DNA from: Mesocentrotus franciscanus
Taxonomy: Eukaryota > Echinodermata > Echinoidea > Camarodonta > Strongylocentrotidae
DNA length: 64,000 nucleotides
Assembly: GCA_037976565.1 (NCBI GenBank)
Contig: CP137671.1
Span: forward strand, 9,997,592-10,061,591
Direction: 5' to 3'
Shown: piece after piece, positions 34,405-46,778 of the stretch
Layout of the letters: the number at the start of each line of letters is the position of its first letter
Position numbering within the stretch: position 1 is the first letter of the stretch
The notes under the pieces: model-generated
Told to the model about the DNA's origin: nothing
The model's input: only the letters and a program-made list of their open reading frames with translations
The model's database searches: none
Program-made: the position numbers and the translations under genes

Positions 34405-35035
34405 GATATAATGTTAGGATTAGGGTCGCGATTGGATTTTAGGTTAGTTTGAGGTTAAGGTTAAGGTTTAGGATTAGGGTTAGGGTTGCGATTGGATTTA
34501 GGTCACTTTTAGATTAAGGTTTAGGGTTAGGGTTGCGATTGGATTTAGGTTAGTTTGAGGTTAAGGTTTAGGGTTAGGGTTAGGGTTAGGGTTGCGATTG
34601 GATTTTAGGTTAGTTTAAGATTAAGGTTTAGGGTTAGGGTTATGGTTGCGATTGGATTTAGATTAGTTTGAGGCTAAGGTTTAGGTTTTTAGGGTTAGGG
34701 TTGCGATTGAATTAAGGTTAGTTTAAGATTAAGGTTTAGGGTTAGGGTTAGGGTTGCGATTGGATTTAGGTTAGTTTGAGGCTAAGGTTTAAGGTTAGGG
34801 TTAGGGTAGCGATTGGATGTAGGCTGTTTAGGTTAAGGTTTTAGGGTGAGGGTTAGGGTTGCGATTGGATTTAAAGTTAGTTTTTGAGGTTAAGGTTTTA
34901 GGGTTATGATTGCGATTGGATTTAGGTTTGAGGCTAAGGTTTATGATTGCGATTGGGTTATTTTGAGGTTAAGGTTTTAGGGTTATGATTGCGATTGGAT
35001 TTAGGTTAGTTTGAGGTTAAGATTGAGGGTGAGTT
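34405..35035. repeat. TTAGGG-containing satellite, ~12 degenerate units
   Basis: Units of about 45-60 bp built from gcgattggatttaggttagt, then ttgaggttaaggttta, then one to four gggtta steps. The 'gcgattgga' anchor recurs about twelve times. The gggttagggttaggg core equals the metazoan telomere repeat on the + strand. A weaker echo (gggttggggttaggcttagg) occurs at 38,300-38,345. Confidence 0.93.
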
Positions 35036-37080
35036 TACGTGTATGGTCCCGGGGTGCCGCTAGGTATTCTATTAGTGCAGGAAATTAACCGGGGAGTATT
35101 TAACGCACTACCATGTGTCATGCATCGTATGTTGCTCCGAATGATGCGAAACCCGCCATAAATTATACTTGTTTATTTAAAAGCTCGGTGCACTCCAGAC
35201 TCCCTTGCAAATAAAAATTGAATAGAAGAGCACTAACTGTTTTGTTATTCATTATCAACTTTCCATGGATGATCTCCCAAGTTGAACTCACCAAATGTGA
35301 AGAATAAAAATCATCGAACCCGCATGAGACCATTTTTTGCTCACAACAGCTCCACAGACGCCTTAATTAGTCCACGGGTGCTTTATACGAACATCCTTTC
35401 TTCACATTCTCCGAAATGTAGAAGTCATCAAACTTCAAACCATTATACTTTCAGACACAAAAGCGCATGGAAATCAATAAATAAGATTTGCGCTATAATT
35501 CATTTTTTTTTGTTTGTAACGTGTTAGCCCTCCATAGGCTATTTTATCGAGTCAAACATAACATTTTACAATTCAATGAAAAGAAGTATTTCTATAAATT
35601 TTTTTTTTTTTTGGGTGGAGGCTGTTGAAATTCATCCCTTCTCAATACCCCAACTCAATGCCATGAGTGCCATGTACTTGACCCGGAAGTGGACGATGCA
35701 GCGTCTGTTGCTGGTGTCCGTCTCGTATTCCCTGCACAAATTTTGAACAAACCTGTCCATTTCAATGCAAAACCATGCTACGAATACACTGACTACACAC
35801 CAGTCTCACACACAGCGGTTTAACCCAACCTGAAACAAGCTAATAAAACGATAATTTCTGCTCACCCCTATAATTTCAACTTAAACCAAAATGTTTACTG
35901 AAATGTCGGTTTTTATATCGATCACCTTTTCATTGATTAATAATTTTTACCTTATCACATTTTAGATGTTTTTTTTCTGAAGAATTCTCACTCAATCGCA
36001 TATCCGAAGCACTGACAGCTTTTCTGATAATCGCTTGGACCGTAGATGGCGCCATTTTACAAAAGACCCCGTGCATCAGTGTTTTCGAGAGCTTATTACA
36101 TAACTGTCTCGTATTCCCTACATCTACCCTACATTACATATTTTTGTTTAAACGGCTACTGTGTATTTCATATTCAAACAAATCAAAAATGAAAACAAAA
36201 ACAAAAACAAAGATGTGTCTATCCCGCATGTAGGGCCCGTCAATCACCAGCGGGTTGCACAGACCGAGCAATACCCTCTTCAATTCATCAATCAATACAT
36301 ACTACACCAAACGGTAAAGATCGTACAAATACATTTGATTTTGATTTTATTTGAGTTATTGATTTCTGCACTTTTCATACGATAATAAAGGCAGTAACAA
36401 TATCAACATTTTGTACATAGTGGTAATATTTTTTTTAATCACAATGAATGACACAATAAATGTATGCAACTGAATATTGGGAACGATATACGTGCGCTTC
36501 AAGTGCATGCAGCTCTTTAACTTATGATTACAGCGACAGCAAATATGAACAAAAAATATGAATAAAAGAATAAAACAGATATAGACAAAGGAAATGGAAA
36601 CTACAAAAAAAGCGGTGCACTTTGATAGGCGTACCTTCCCTACCGGGACCTGACGTACAATTGCCTATAAATACCGAGGCATGTTGTAAGTTCAAGGATT
36701 GTGATGAAAGAGAATGTGAAAGGTTGCTTAGTACTATGATTTCTAATGATATTTACTTAATTAGATAATTTTGATTGAAATCGTATTAGCCGCAAAATTG
36801 TAGAAGTGAACTTACCAAATTTAGGAAGAGATAGAGAGACAAAAAGACAGACAGACAGACAGACAGGAACAGTAGAAAGGCAGACAGAGACATACAAATA
36901 GACTGAGAGAGTATATAAAATACATCGACTGATACTACTGTCTCTAATTGCTTTATAGATATCATTACCCTAGTCTTCGGATTTATTCATTTGCATTATG
37001 TGCACCATCTCCACTCCCTTATGGTCACCGCTATATGGCGCAGGCCATAGACAAGAACAATCACAATAGTGGCTTTCACA
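35036..37080. other. Mostly empty; one possible orphan exon at 35,647-35,731
   Basis: On the minus strand an acceptor-like ttgttcaaaatttgtgcag precedes a GC-richer open stretch reading EYETDTSNRRCIVHFRVKY then MALMALSWGIEKG and a stop. I do not recognise the family. The + strand is also open (MSAMYLTRKWTMQRLLLVSV). The remainder is AT-rich. Confidence 0.25.
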
Positions 37081-37087
37081 CGTTGAG

Positions 37088-37225
37088 TAATTTGTGAGAT
37101 TTAATTGTCGATTTTTTCTTTTTTTAGATCGAGATCAAAATCTCACTTTTTTATGCGCTTAAATCGAAAAATCTCACTACATATAAATATTCAGATCGCG
37201 ATTAGAACCGCGCTTTTTGCGAGCG
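37088..37225. repeat. Dispersed element with GTGAGATT/AATCTCAC ends, copy 1
   Basis: Contains gatcgagatcaaaatctcac, aaaaatctcact and ..gcgagtgaatgcccc, shared in order with 48,075-48,235. Inverted GTGAGATT and AATCTCAC blocks suggest a small foldback element. Confidence 0.5.
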
Positions 37226-37289
37226 AGTGAATGCCCCATCGTCATTCGATATCTTGCCACGTTGTCATTAGTCTCCTACTTATTGGTAT

Positions 37290-37383
37290 AAATGTAAAGG
37301 GCATAAGTGCAGTGTCGTGTCTCGAACCCATGACCTTCGCATCCCCAGTTAAATGACCTAACCACTCGACCAAGATATACCTC
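37290..37383 (-). mobile_element. tRNA-like SINE head, minus strand
   Basis: Read on the minus strand: tatcttggtcgagtggttag (A-box-like), then gtcatgggttcgagacacga (B-box-like) and a following tgcccttt. Same layout as the head of the SINE at 30,233. The rest of the SINE is not recognised. Confidence 0.55.
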
Positions 37384-37474
37384 TTTAGATATGTTAATCT
37401 TGCATAGTTGACGATGAATTATGAAAGAGTACACCTACATGCTGATCTGGGATATAATATATCGGGTTATCATA

Positions 37475-37562
37475 ATTATCATTATTATCATCATCACCAT
37501 CACCATCATCATTACAATCTTCATCATCATCGACATCAACATCAACATCATCATCAGTAATC
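37475..37562. repeat. (ATT)n/(ATC)n triplet tract
   Basis: attatcattattatcatcat and following catcatcatcgacatcaaca. Open frames on both strands (I-rich, D-rich) are products of it. Confidence 0.88.
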
Positions 37563-38184
37563 ATGCTGTCACTGCTCTTACAACTTTGAACGCTCCAGGG
37601 CAACCTCTGTATATAATGTAAGCACAAGATGATCCTCGCTCTCAATATATTTTAGATCTGTATGGAATAGCTTACATTCCTCGCAAATATACCTTCCGTC
37701 GCCTCTCTGCAACAATGACTGGGGGTTTTTCCCAAATTTTTTACACGCGCACTCAAATTCCCTTACTTGTCATGTACAGAGTTTCTGAATAGAAAAGAGA
37801 TATTTGGCATGAAGTTCAAAGCCCACGTGTGGGATGGTGAACTGCCACGCCCTAAGGGGGCGGACGAGGCGACTGTTCCCATGCATGGATGGCACAATTT
37901 GGGGGCCCTTTTGGGGGTTGAAAAGGGTTATTAAGGTGATTAAAAACAGTTTCTTCCCTCTCCAATGCCGACTTGGCGTGACGGTCATCAAACAATTTTT
38001 AAAGTTACAGGGGTATGGCTGTAAATGGGATTGTGCAATATCTTTCTATCTTTCTACATGGTTACCTATGAGGGCTCGCATGCCTCTGGGCAACAGTGAA
38101 GCATTTCACTTTTGCAAACCCTGGCCCATAGGTAACCATTTCTTTTCTCTTCTCCTTGTTTCTCATTTCCTTCTCTGTCTCTAT

Positions 38185-38280
38185 TATTTCTAAGATAATT
38201 GTATTTATAATGTTGACTTTGTATATACTGTGAATTTGTGATTTTTATGGCCAAATAAATAATAATAATAATAATAAATG
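38185..38280 (+). mobile_element. LINE/SINE 3' tail with (ATA)n
   Basis: gtgatttttatggccaaata followed by aataataataataataat, the kind of 3' terminus left by a non-LTR element. No coding part is recognisable upstream with confidence; the 119-codon frame at 37,834-38,193 matches nothing I know. Confidence 0.45.
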
Positions 38281-40135
38281 GGTCTTAGCTTATAGGTTTT
38301 GGGCAAGGGTTGGGGTTAGGCTTAGGATTAGGTCCAGAGTTGAAGTTAGGAATTCGGTTAGTGGAATTGACCCAGAGCAATTTGCAGGGAAGTGTCGTAC
38401 AACCGGTGAGCGGCACGGGTTGAGATCGGAAACCATTTTGTTAAGTCTCATGACGGTTTATGGGGCCGGTCCCAAAAGACAAACGGCGATAAATGTTTTT
38501 ACCTCTGACATCTTACCTCTGGCATTTTTACCTGGGACCATGTAATTTCTCATTAAGCCATTGATCATTTTCATCTCAGGGCTGGAATCGTTTCGTTTAA
38601 CAGATTTACACTAATTTGTATAGAATAAAGCACTTGACTCTCGGCGCTCCGTAAATCAGTGAACTATGTTAAAGACAAACTTGGATTCTGGTCCTGCGAT
38701 TGCATTGTTTGAATAATTTGAATTGGAGGCGATTGGAAAAGGTCGATTGTATATTGGAATCATCAAAATTGTATTGACTATGTCTTGCTGAAATTCAAAT
38801 GCAATGTACAGAGAAATGTTCACATGGGACTACGCAAGCACGTGGCATGAATGTTGGGTCTAAACACATTACCCAATTCTTGTCATATTTCGAAGATGAG
38901 GGCATTTGAAGAGACATTCTTTTCAAGGGACAAATCTCTCCGATATTCTTCCACACTAACTTAAAACGGATGGAAGAAGCTTACAAATTATTTTTCACGT
39001 TTCCCACAACTCGACCTTCCCTTTAAATCAGGTTTAACGCGGTCCACTTGAAAGGGAAATCCAACCCCTTGATAGCAAACTACTCTTGAATAGAGGAAAG
39101 CAGAACAATCAGAGAAGTAGAATGGTGAAAGATTGAATGAAATCAGACAAAAAAATAGTTAAGAAGTTATTAATTTGTATAAGCTGTATTCTCTATATAG
39201 GTATAGGTAAGGGCTCTTCAAATTAGTTGAACCGGTAATGTCTCATTTGTTCCACACACAAAATGAGTGAAGTTTTTTTTTCTTCTCCAAAAATGTATGA
39301 CTCTGGAGGGTCTTATATCTTTAGAGGACTTATAATAATATGCTATCCATAATATATTTTGAGTAGTGCCCCAAGGGAGAAGACTGCAGCTAATTTTAGA
39401 TTCGCATCGACTCAGTGATCTCATAATATGTCAAACATTCATAACTTTTACAAAACAAATCTTCTATCATACAAATGAACTTTTTACAAGGGTTTGATTT
39501 TTGCCCTTTAATGAAAATGAGCTAATGCCTGTGTCGCCCGTAGGCTATGGATATCCAGGGTAAGTCCTAAAAGACGGTAGGAGGGGAAGGTTTGAATTCA
39601 GGGAGGGGCATGAATATTGAGATAGGAGCAACAGGCCGGGGTCCTATAACACCTCTATATTCCTGTATATGTTATTGCGTATGATGATGGCACCGGACTA
39701 ATTACTTTACGGATTTATTCATTAATGAGTAAAATGGTGAGATACCGATCCTTTCGTGGCTATTTAATCAGTCAATGATTAACTGGGGAATCTGATAACT
39801 GGACGATTTGAAATGGCATCGGATTAGAAGATAAGTGAAAGAAAGGATACATCGTGAGCTGTGGAAGCTCAACAAATTACAGTTCGCGTAAATAACATTC
39901 CTCACAAAAATGATGATATAATGCTTGACATTATGAAATAGAAGACAAAAATAACAAATCATGCATAAACATGTTATATGACATCTGGATGGCAAAGCAA
40001 GAAATTTGTAAATACACCATTAAATATGAACAAATGAATCATTGATAAATTAATCTCCCATTTGCTGAACTGTTTAGGTCTCTAGAAAAAAAGCTTAGAT
40101 AACGAAAACTATGTTGAAATATCAGGAGGGTATCA
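38281..40135. other. No gene seen
   Basis: AT-rich intergenic DNA without recognisable elements apart from a weak ggtta-rich segment at its left end. Confidence 0.5.
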
Positions 40136-40139
40136 TTTT

Positions 40140-40146
40140 TTACCCT

Positions 40147-40182
<36 letters not shown>

Positions 40183-40229
40183 TCTCTCTCCTCCCTCTCT
40201 CTCTCTCCCTCTCTCTCTCTCTCTCTCCC

Positions 40230-40279
<50 letters not shown>

Positions 40280-40300
40280 ATCCCTCCGTGTGTGTCTCTC
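40140..40300. repeat. (CT)n tract, ~150 bp
   Basis: Long ctctctctct runs broken by ccctctctctcctccctc. Complementary GA-coded frames on the minus strand are not genes. Confidence 0.95.
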
Positions 40301-40424
40301 TCTGTATATAATTATACGTACATATATCATGTATAATACATATCATATGTATGTATGTATATAGGAAATAACCTATACAACAGCTTTGGAAACTCTTGTG
40401 AAAATAAATACAATGCGAAAAGAA

Positions 40425-40662
40425 ATGAGAGAATAATGGTGTCGTAGCCTAAATCAAAGATCCCCATTGCTGTCCTCCCTTTCGGATTTTTTTGCAAAGT
40501 TTGAAACTGGTTCGTCTCCTTGATCTAGTGGTTAAGGCATTGGCGTTCTAAGCCAGTGAACCGATTCCGATTCCCGGCAGAGACATTTTCCAACCTTTGC
40601 AAACATTTCAAAAAGGGAGGGCAGCAATTTGGAACTTTGATTTAAGCCATTATTCTCTCACT
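40425..40662. mobile_element. Foldback element with a tRNA-Arg-like centre
   Basis: Left arm 40,425-40,505 (tgagagaataatgg, taaatcaaagatcccca, ttgctgtcctccctttcg, ttttgcaaagttt) is the imperfect reverse complement of 40,588-40,662. Arms are about 75 bp, with an 8-bp insertion in the left one and scattered mismatches. The loop is the tRNA-like sequence 40,514-40,584. Such an arrangement is not a standard SINE. Confidence 0.75.
40514..40584 (+). pseudogene. tRNA-Arg(TCT)-like sequence, T-arm broken
   Basis: 71 nt from gtctcc to gagac. The acceptor ends GTCTC/GAGAC pair. The A-box-like tgatctagtggttaaggc follows, and anticodon stem TTGGC/GCCAG encloses loop GTTCTAA with anticodon TCT. The 3' end cccggcagagac resembles animal tRNA-Arg(TCT). 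The T-arm (ccgattccgattcccgg) pairs only partly and the B box is altered, so function is doubtful. Confidence 0.55.
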
Positions 40663-41650
40663 TCCTTCCGCATTTGTATACATGCATATTTTATATTCTT
40701 AATTATCTTTCTTTACACACACACACACACACACACGCATATATATATATATATATATGACTCTTTTTCTTTCTTTTCTTTTTTTTTGTCTCTCTCTCTT
40801 CTTCACTTATTCTCTATATCCAGGGTGATATCTGTTTTTACATGTCTCCGTTTCTGTCTCCCACTCTCACCATCTCGCTTTTTCTTATTCTTTCATTATA
40901 TCTGACTGTCTCATTCTACGTCTCTCTCATATTCTCTCTCTCTCTCTCTCTCTCTTTCTTCCTTACTCGGCCCTATCCCTTCTTCCCCCAGATATATACC
41001 CTCATCCCTTCACAATCATCATCCACTTATATAAAACATTTGAAATATTCAACAAAAGAGATTTTCATTGCGGTTGGACAGGGGGATTCCCAAATTAATT
41101 GCAATCGAATTCCACAGTTAGTGTTGCTCATTACAAACATTCCAATCAAATACTTCCTATTAATAATAACTGCGTAAAAATGAGACCACATGCGTTTTTG
41201 TTTGTTTGCCCCAGTGCCTCCGTGAATTGACATAATAGCCTTTGTCCATGGCACGCACTTATTATTGACATACCGGATCCAATGCTCAATAGTTACCAAT
41301 AGTTGACCAAAGAAATAGTCTTCTGAATATTATTTCATTTTTGAAATGACAATAGAAATAAATGTAAATATCAGACAAAGATAGCTGACTTTGATGTCCA
41401 TGCTTGCTCTACTTTGATAGGAAATGACCAAGACTCTTCAACATGCAGTGGCTGGCTATACGCTGCAATATAATAAATGGTTATTTGGCAATTTTGTGAA
41501 TTAGGAGATTGTTGTCATCCTTTCTGTAAAATGCTAATGGAACCTGAGCCTTGAGACTGTATGATATGCTATCGAGAAGAAAAAAAACACTATCGAGTTG
41601 GCCTATTTTACTATCACCCTTTAGAAAGAAAAAAAGTCTAATTTTAGACA
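40663..41650. other. No gene; short microsatellites
   Basis: (CA)n then (TA)n at 40,715-40,762 and (CT)n at 40,932-40,962. The rest is AT-rich with no gene seen. Confidence 0.6.
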
Positions 41651-41654
41651 GCCA

Positions 41655-41725
41655 ATGTTTTCTCCCTCTCTCTCTCTCTCTCTCTCCCTCTTTCTCTCTC
41701 CCTCTTTCTCTCTCCCTCCTCTGTC

Positions 41726-41759
<34 letters not shown>

Positions 41760-41975
41760 CCTCTCTCCCTCTCTCTCTCTCCTCCCCTCTCTCTCCCTCT
41801 CTCTCCCGCCCTCTCTCTCTCTCTCCCTCCCCTCTTTCCCCTCTCTCTCCCTCCCTCCCTCTCTCTCCCTCCCTCTCTCTCTCCACCCCCTCTCTCTCTC
41901 TCCTCTTTCTTTCTCCCTCCCTCTCTCACTCTATCTTTCTCTCTCTCCCCCCCCTCTCTCTCTCTCTCTCTATCT
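41655..41975. repeat. (CT)n tract, ~320 bp
   Basis: Largest dinucleotide tract of the window, with many tccctctctctc variants. Five overlapping open frames on both strands derive from it. Confidence 0.96.
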
Positions 41976-42302
41976 CCATTCATTTCGAAGTGGCCCTATA
42001 AAAAGAAGTGTATTTCATCGATATGAATATCTTGACATGTCTTGTCTTGATACGTGTTCATCGAAACGTTGCAAAGAATTAGTTCAATTAAGGGTTAACG
42101 AATGCTTGATCTATAACCAAACACTTTAAAGGTTAAATTAAAATCACAAGACCCAAATCCCTGTGCATATAATTATATATAGGGATACCTCGTGATAAGC
42201 ACATTTTAATCTTCCAAAATATATACCTCAATACATAAGAAGTGATAGCTCAGTAAAAATGAAACAGAGAAAGGAACGAAAAAGTACAAAATGAAATATA
42301 TA

Positions 42303-42475
42303 CAGTCAAACCTGTCTTAGTGGCCACCTCTATATAGAGGTCACCTTTCTATAGTGGTCACCAATATTGCGTCCCTCTGGAAGGAAATGCGGGTTGAAGA
42401 ACCTGTCTAGAAAGGCCACCTGTCTACAGTGGCCACTTACGGTGTTTTCAATGAGATGCCTTAAAGGTTTGACTG
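42303..42475. mobile_element. 173-bp Tc1/mariner-type MITE
   Basis: Ends CAGTCAAACCTgtctt and aaAGGTTTGACTG are inverted repeats and are flanked by TA on both sides. The interior repeats tagtggccacct / gaggtcacctttctatagtg, which are themselves imperfect inverted copies. Confidence 0.85.
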
Positions 42476-45355
42476 TATTTCATTACGAGAATGTCCATAC
42501 CGCGTTGTTCTAATCATCACACAGAATCATCACACAAGTGGCCCAACTTCGCCAGCATATATATTCAGTAATTCCTTGCTGCAGCTAAAGCTCATAACAA
42601 GATCAAGTCTAATTCATATGTAAGTATATTCCTAAATATTATTGTACCACATATCGTGTTGTGTTGTTTTCTATATAAATGTAAAACAGTATAGGGCCTA
42701 CAGCTATATACATTTATTTTGGTTGGTAATCTAAAGTTTAAAATCATATTCTCCCTTGTAAAAACAAAAGTTGACCTCAAATTGAAAGAATAAATTTCAA
42801 ACTTTTGTCCTCAAGTAGAACTGGAAATACATTCGTAAAAAGTAAATTAAATGGCAAAGACATTCGATCAAGAAGAAGGAAAACGGAGGAAATGTAATAT
42901 TTTTTTACCCAGAATGAAGTAGTCAATTCTCATTACGATTGCAATTGACTTGCTACAACGAGAAGTCAAGTTCACTTTCAGTAACTCTCACCACGCCATT
43001 TTCATTTACTTTCTCGCAGGGGTACAGGCCGAACTTGAGCGCACACGTACAAACGGATATGAATGCTATCAAAAATGGGGACGATCTTATACAAATATGG
43101 CCTTACCTATTAGCTTCCAATGGACACGGTATCACACACTGCAGGGCGACGCCTCAAACCACTACCAATTCCGACCCGAAGTTTCACCAACAGAGAAAAA
43201 AACTTTCACCCCGCCAAAACTCGCCAAGAAGTTAGAATCTACCTCAGATTATAGTTTCGGAGGAACTTTCTCTCCTCAGCGTGTGTGCGCCACGTCGTGA
43301 GGATTTAGGCGACGGCTGTGTAATATGATTCCTATACGAGTAAGTGAAGTTTGTTTTTGAGGAACCGATTGTGCCTAGCAAAAGTAAAAATGATGAAAAA
43401 AAATATCGCACACCGCTTTCTATTTATTCCCCCAGTACAATAGGCCAAGTACGCTTCAACTTCAGACACGCACTCACATGCAATATGCATTGCAAATTCA
43501 GAAAGTACACACACACACAACCAGATACTGGGGTTTGGGGAATGAATAGAAGAGACTCGCTATGAATAAAAAGAAAGGGATTTGTGTTTGTATGAATACA
43601 TTTTTTTCCTCCAAATATAATAACTGATACCAGACATACCTCTCTGAAGCGTAGGAAAAATAGCTTGCGGTTTCAATCGGGGAATTTCTTTAGACTTCTT
43701 TCTCGCTTTTTCTCTTTTCTGTGGGGGTGCCAGCAAGTAAGTGCTTTCCAACCCAATATATAAGTTATTTCGACGGGTGCAAGAAAATGGCGGCCGCTCA
43801 CCTGTACGCCACGCTCTCGCTATAAGTGAAATCAACTAATGTCGTCTGTATTCGCTCGAATCGCTCCACTGCCTATACGATAATTTCTATCCTTCACGTC
43901 TCTCCCTCCCTCTCCTTCCCTCTCTCTACCTCTCTCTCCCATTTCCTTCGTTTCTTCTTGGATTAGATATAAATAGATAAGAAATGTAGAAAAAGGAGCG
44001 TCATTAAACTGACTTTTATACATGTTCACGTGCTTATATTATCCTTGTGTACATTGGCAAGAGATAGCGGTACAAGGCTCTGGAACCCTGATCGTTTTAA
44101 TGCAAGTGTTTATTGACTGGTTAACCATCAACTTCGCTTTCTGGACGGCCGCCTGACTGCAGCTTGGAGCTTGTTTTTCACCTTTATTTTTTTATTTTTC
44201 ATGGGGGTAAAGTCCAAGCACGACTCGGAGTAATCACCCGCCCGAAGTCACGGCATCAGATTTACTGAGAGGTCTGATAAGAAAGTTATCTGCAAACCAG
44301 ATCTCAAATATGCGGTTCATTCGAAGGTTTTTGTCGGCATGCATACCCTACGTTAAAAAAAAAATCCGTAGACCTTAGTCATTTCTTTATTTTCGATGAC
44401 GTATAAATAATCGTCGTCATCATCGTTTTCGGCAAAAGCTTCTCCCATCAATGACGTTAACAGAGAAGGTTATGGCTGACATAGTTTGCGCCCACCCCCC
44501 CCCCCTCGATTAAAAGCTCAGAAAAGAATTTAAGGTCTTAAAACTTAAAATCAGACACAATTTGCAACACGAGGCTAGATAAATTCCCCCACCCCCACCA
44601 CTCTCCTGGGAAGATTCCGCTCCAAATTTTCCCCAGTTTTTCGGGGTGAAATATGCAGTGGGGGGTTACCCCTCCCCCGGACACCCATTAAGAACTGGAC
44701 CGTCGTTTTCTTCATCGCTATTGAGTTTTGTTCCATATGTTGTCCTCTTGCTGTTCTTCTAATCCTCTCTTACATATTTTGTTCACATCTCTAATGATAG
44801 GTCGAAAATAAAATCTTCGGTTACGTAATCATCATTTCATACACACAAAAATGTCCTTATCAATTCAAAAATATGTGTGATGTGTTTTCAATACGTTCAA
44901 TAAGAAGCTGATATTGATATCCTCGACCTATAATATTGGAATACAATATTATGATCCGACTTCTTCACACAGGTGGTATACCATTCGATTTACCGGATGG
45001 ACTGCCGTTCAATTTAGATTTTTAGATTCGTAACAAAATCTGTCAAAATACAGGCAAAATATAAATCATGAAATATCCTTTTTTTCCACCACTGTTTTTC
45101 AAAAGCAAAGAAGAACTATAAACGTCATTTCCTTTTAATTTCACGCCTTATTCTTCTGTTATTTCGATCGCCTTTTGAGAAAATAATTAGTTTCGACCAT
45201 GGTTTAGTTATAAAACCTACTTTTCTAATGATTTATTTTGTACTTTTCGAAAAGTGCTGTTAGACCAAAGACAAGGTGAATCGAGCGGTTGCTGGATAAT
45301 TCCAACTACTTTCGAGGATAAACTAGAGCTGCCACAAAATATCATATCAGACATA
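42476..45355. other. No confident gene
   Basis: 42,950-43,300 is an open + frame (116 codons, e.g. ELERTRTNGYECYQKWGRSY) preceded by an acceptor-like tttactttctcgcag; I do not recognise it. At 43,786 aaaatggcggccgc matches the YY1-type ANATGGCGGC motif. A C-run lies near 44,494-44,505. Otherwise AT-rich. Confidence 0.35.
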
Positions 45356-45793
45356 CAGTGCGTAAAAAAAAAGATCTACCCAACTTTGGTTGCTTTTTAT
45401 TAAAAAGTTATAACCTATGTGACCTAGAATCATATTTCATTTTGAAGGGTAACTAATACCCTGTCTAAGGATACCATTTTCATAATTGTGCTGCCACGGA
45501 TGACTGAGTGGCAGGCTTTTCAAAAAGTATTTTCAAAATCCTCTTGTATACCAAGTTTGGGCTGAAGCAAAGAATGTGGGTCAAAAGCCATTATGTGTGT
45601 GTTATTTCATTCCAAAAACAATTACTTATTGACGCTGGTTTTCAGTCACCCGTGGCATAAATATTATTAATAGGAGATCATTGGTCAGAAGACAAGTTAC
45701 TCTTCATCAACAAATAGATTTCAAAGTCATATTGGTTATGACTTTTTAATTAGGAGCTACCAAACTTAGGTACACTTTTTTGTAAACGCTCTG
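45356..45793. mobile_element. 438-bp Tc1/mariner-like non-autonomous transposon
   Basis: Terminal inverted repeats of about 60 bp: left CAGTGCGTaaaa..acccaactttggttgct..ttaaaaagttataacc; right complement CAGAGCGTttac..acctaagtttggtagct..ttaaaaagtcataacc. TA lies on both sides (45354-55, 45794-95). No transposase ORF in the interior. Confidence 0.85.
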
Positions 45794-46778
45794 TATAGGC
45801 CTTCTTGGATTTGTCACAACAAGGTGACATTCTATTAAAAATAATATCATAAAATCATAACCACACAACAGTAACAACGGTATGAATTCAAAACAAAAAT
45901 AATAAAATACATGTGCAGACGGACTTAGGTTTTTGAATTAGAATTCAACACTTTTACAATTCAGTAATCTGCGCATGCCCCAATTAACATTAACATACAT
46001 GAATATGTATAAGGTTCGTAACAGATTTCAAATGAAGGTCCTTACCTAATCAAGTACAATTAGTAAAACTTAACATTTTACAAGAAATGGCTCATTTAGA
46101 TTTCTTCACATTTTAAGAACTTAATGATAAGGTTATGTTTCAGATAATACCAAATTTGATAGCCAAACAATCTATTTATTTGTCTAAAGAAAATTGATTT
46201 AGATATAATTTCGTATTAAAAATCACGAGTATTACAAGGAGTTGTCAACTCTTCAATGAATCTGAAACAAAAGTGTCAAAACACAAATAGAAACATGTAT
46301 GTGACATAGAAATATAGATAGTACGATTAAATTATCAAATAGTCACTTTGAGAGTTTTTCCTGTAACAAAATAACATTTTCGACTTTTTTTTTTCTTGAG
46401 AGTCAAGAATCAAGAGAATCACTTATATAATGCTCATTAATGTGATCACATCCAAACTTTAATTCATGCTTTCAATATCTGTTTAGTAAATGCATTCATC
46501 ATCTTCGACAATATTTATTTCTGGAGGGGGGTGTTTCACCCTTAAAGTAATCTTACAGAACACTAATTAACTGTAAGAACAAATGAGTGTTTAAGCATGG
46601 TTTAAGTTCGCTACGGTTGCCACGTACCCGTTTTATTAGAGTCATTATGGAGTTCACGTAATTGTTTTCTCCTATATAGAAAGCAGATTTATTAGCCCCT
46701 TATAAGACGAGAGGGTTGTAAAAGAAAGGGGGTCGGACAATTTGAGGGTTATTTGTCGATCATATACGATGGTACATT
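45794..46778. other. No gene seen
   Basis: Very AT-rich, no element recognised. Confidence 0.5.

Noticed and set aside
37834..38193. 119-codon + frame before an (ATA)n tail as a LINE ORF end
   Set aside because: No recognisable LINE motif (no RT, no zinc knuckle); only the tail itself is annotated.
40514..40584. Functional tRNA-Arg(TCT) gene
   Set aside because: The T-arm does not pair properly and the B box is altered; called a tRNA-like pseudogene instead.
41551..42129. 192-codon + frame and several 80-123 codon frames on both strands
   Set aside because: Products of the (CT)n tract (S/L on +, R/E on -); no coding signature.
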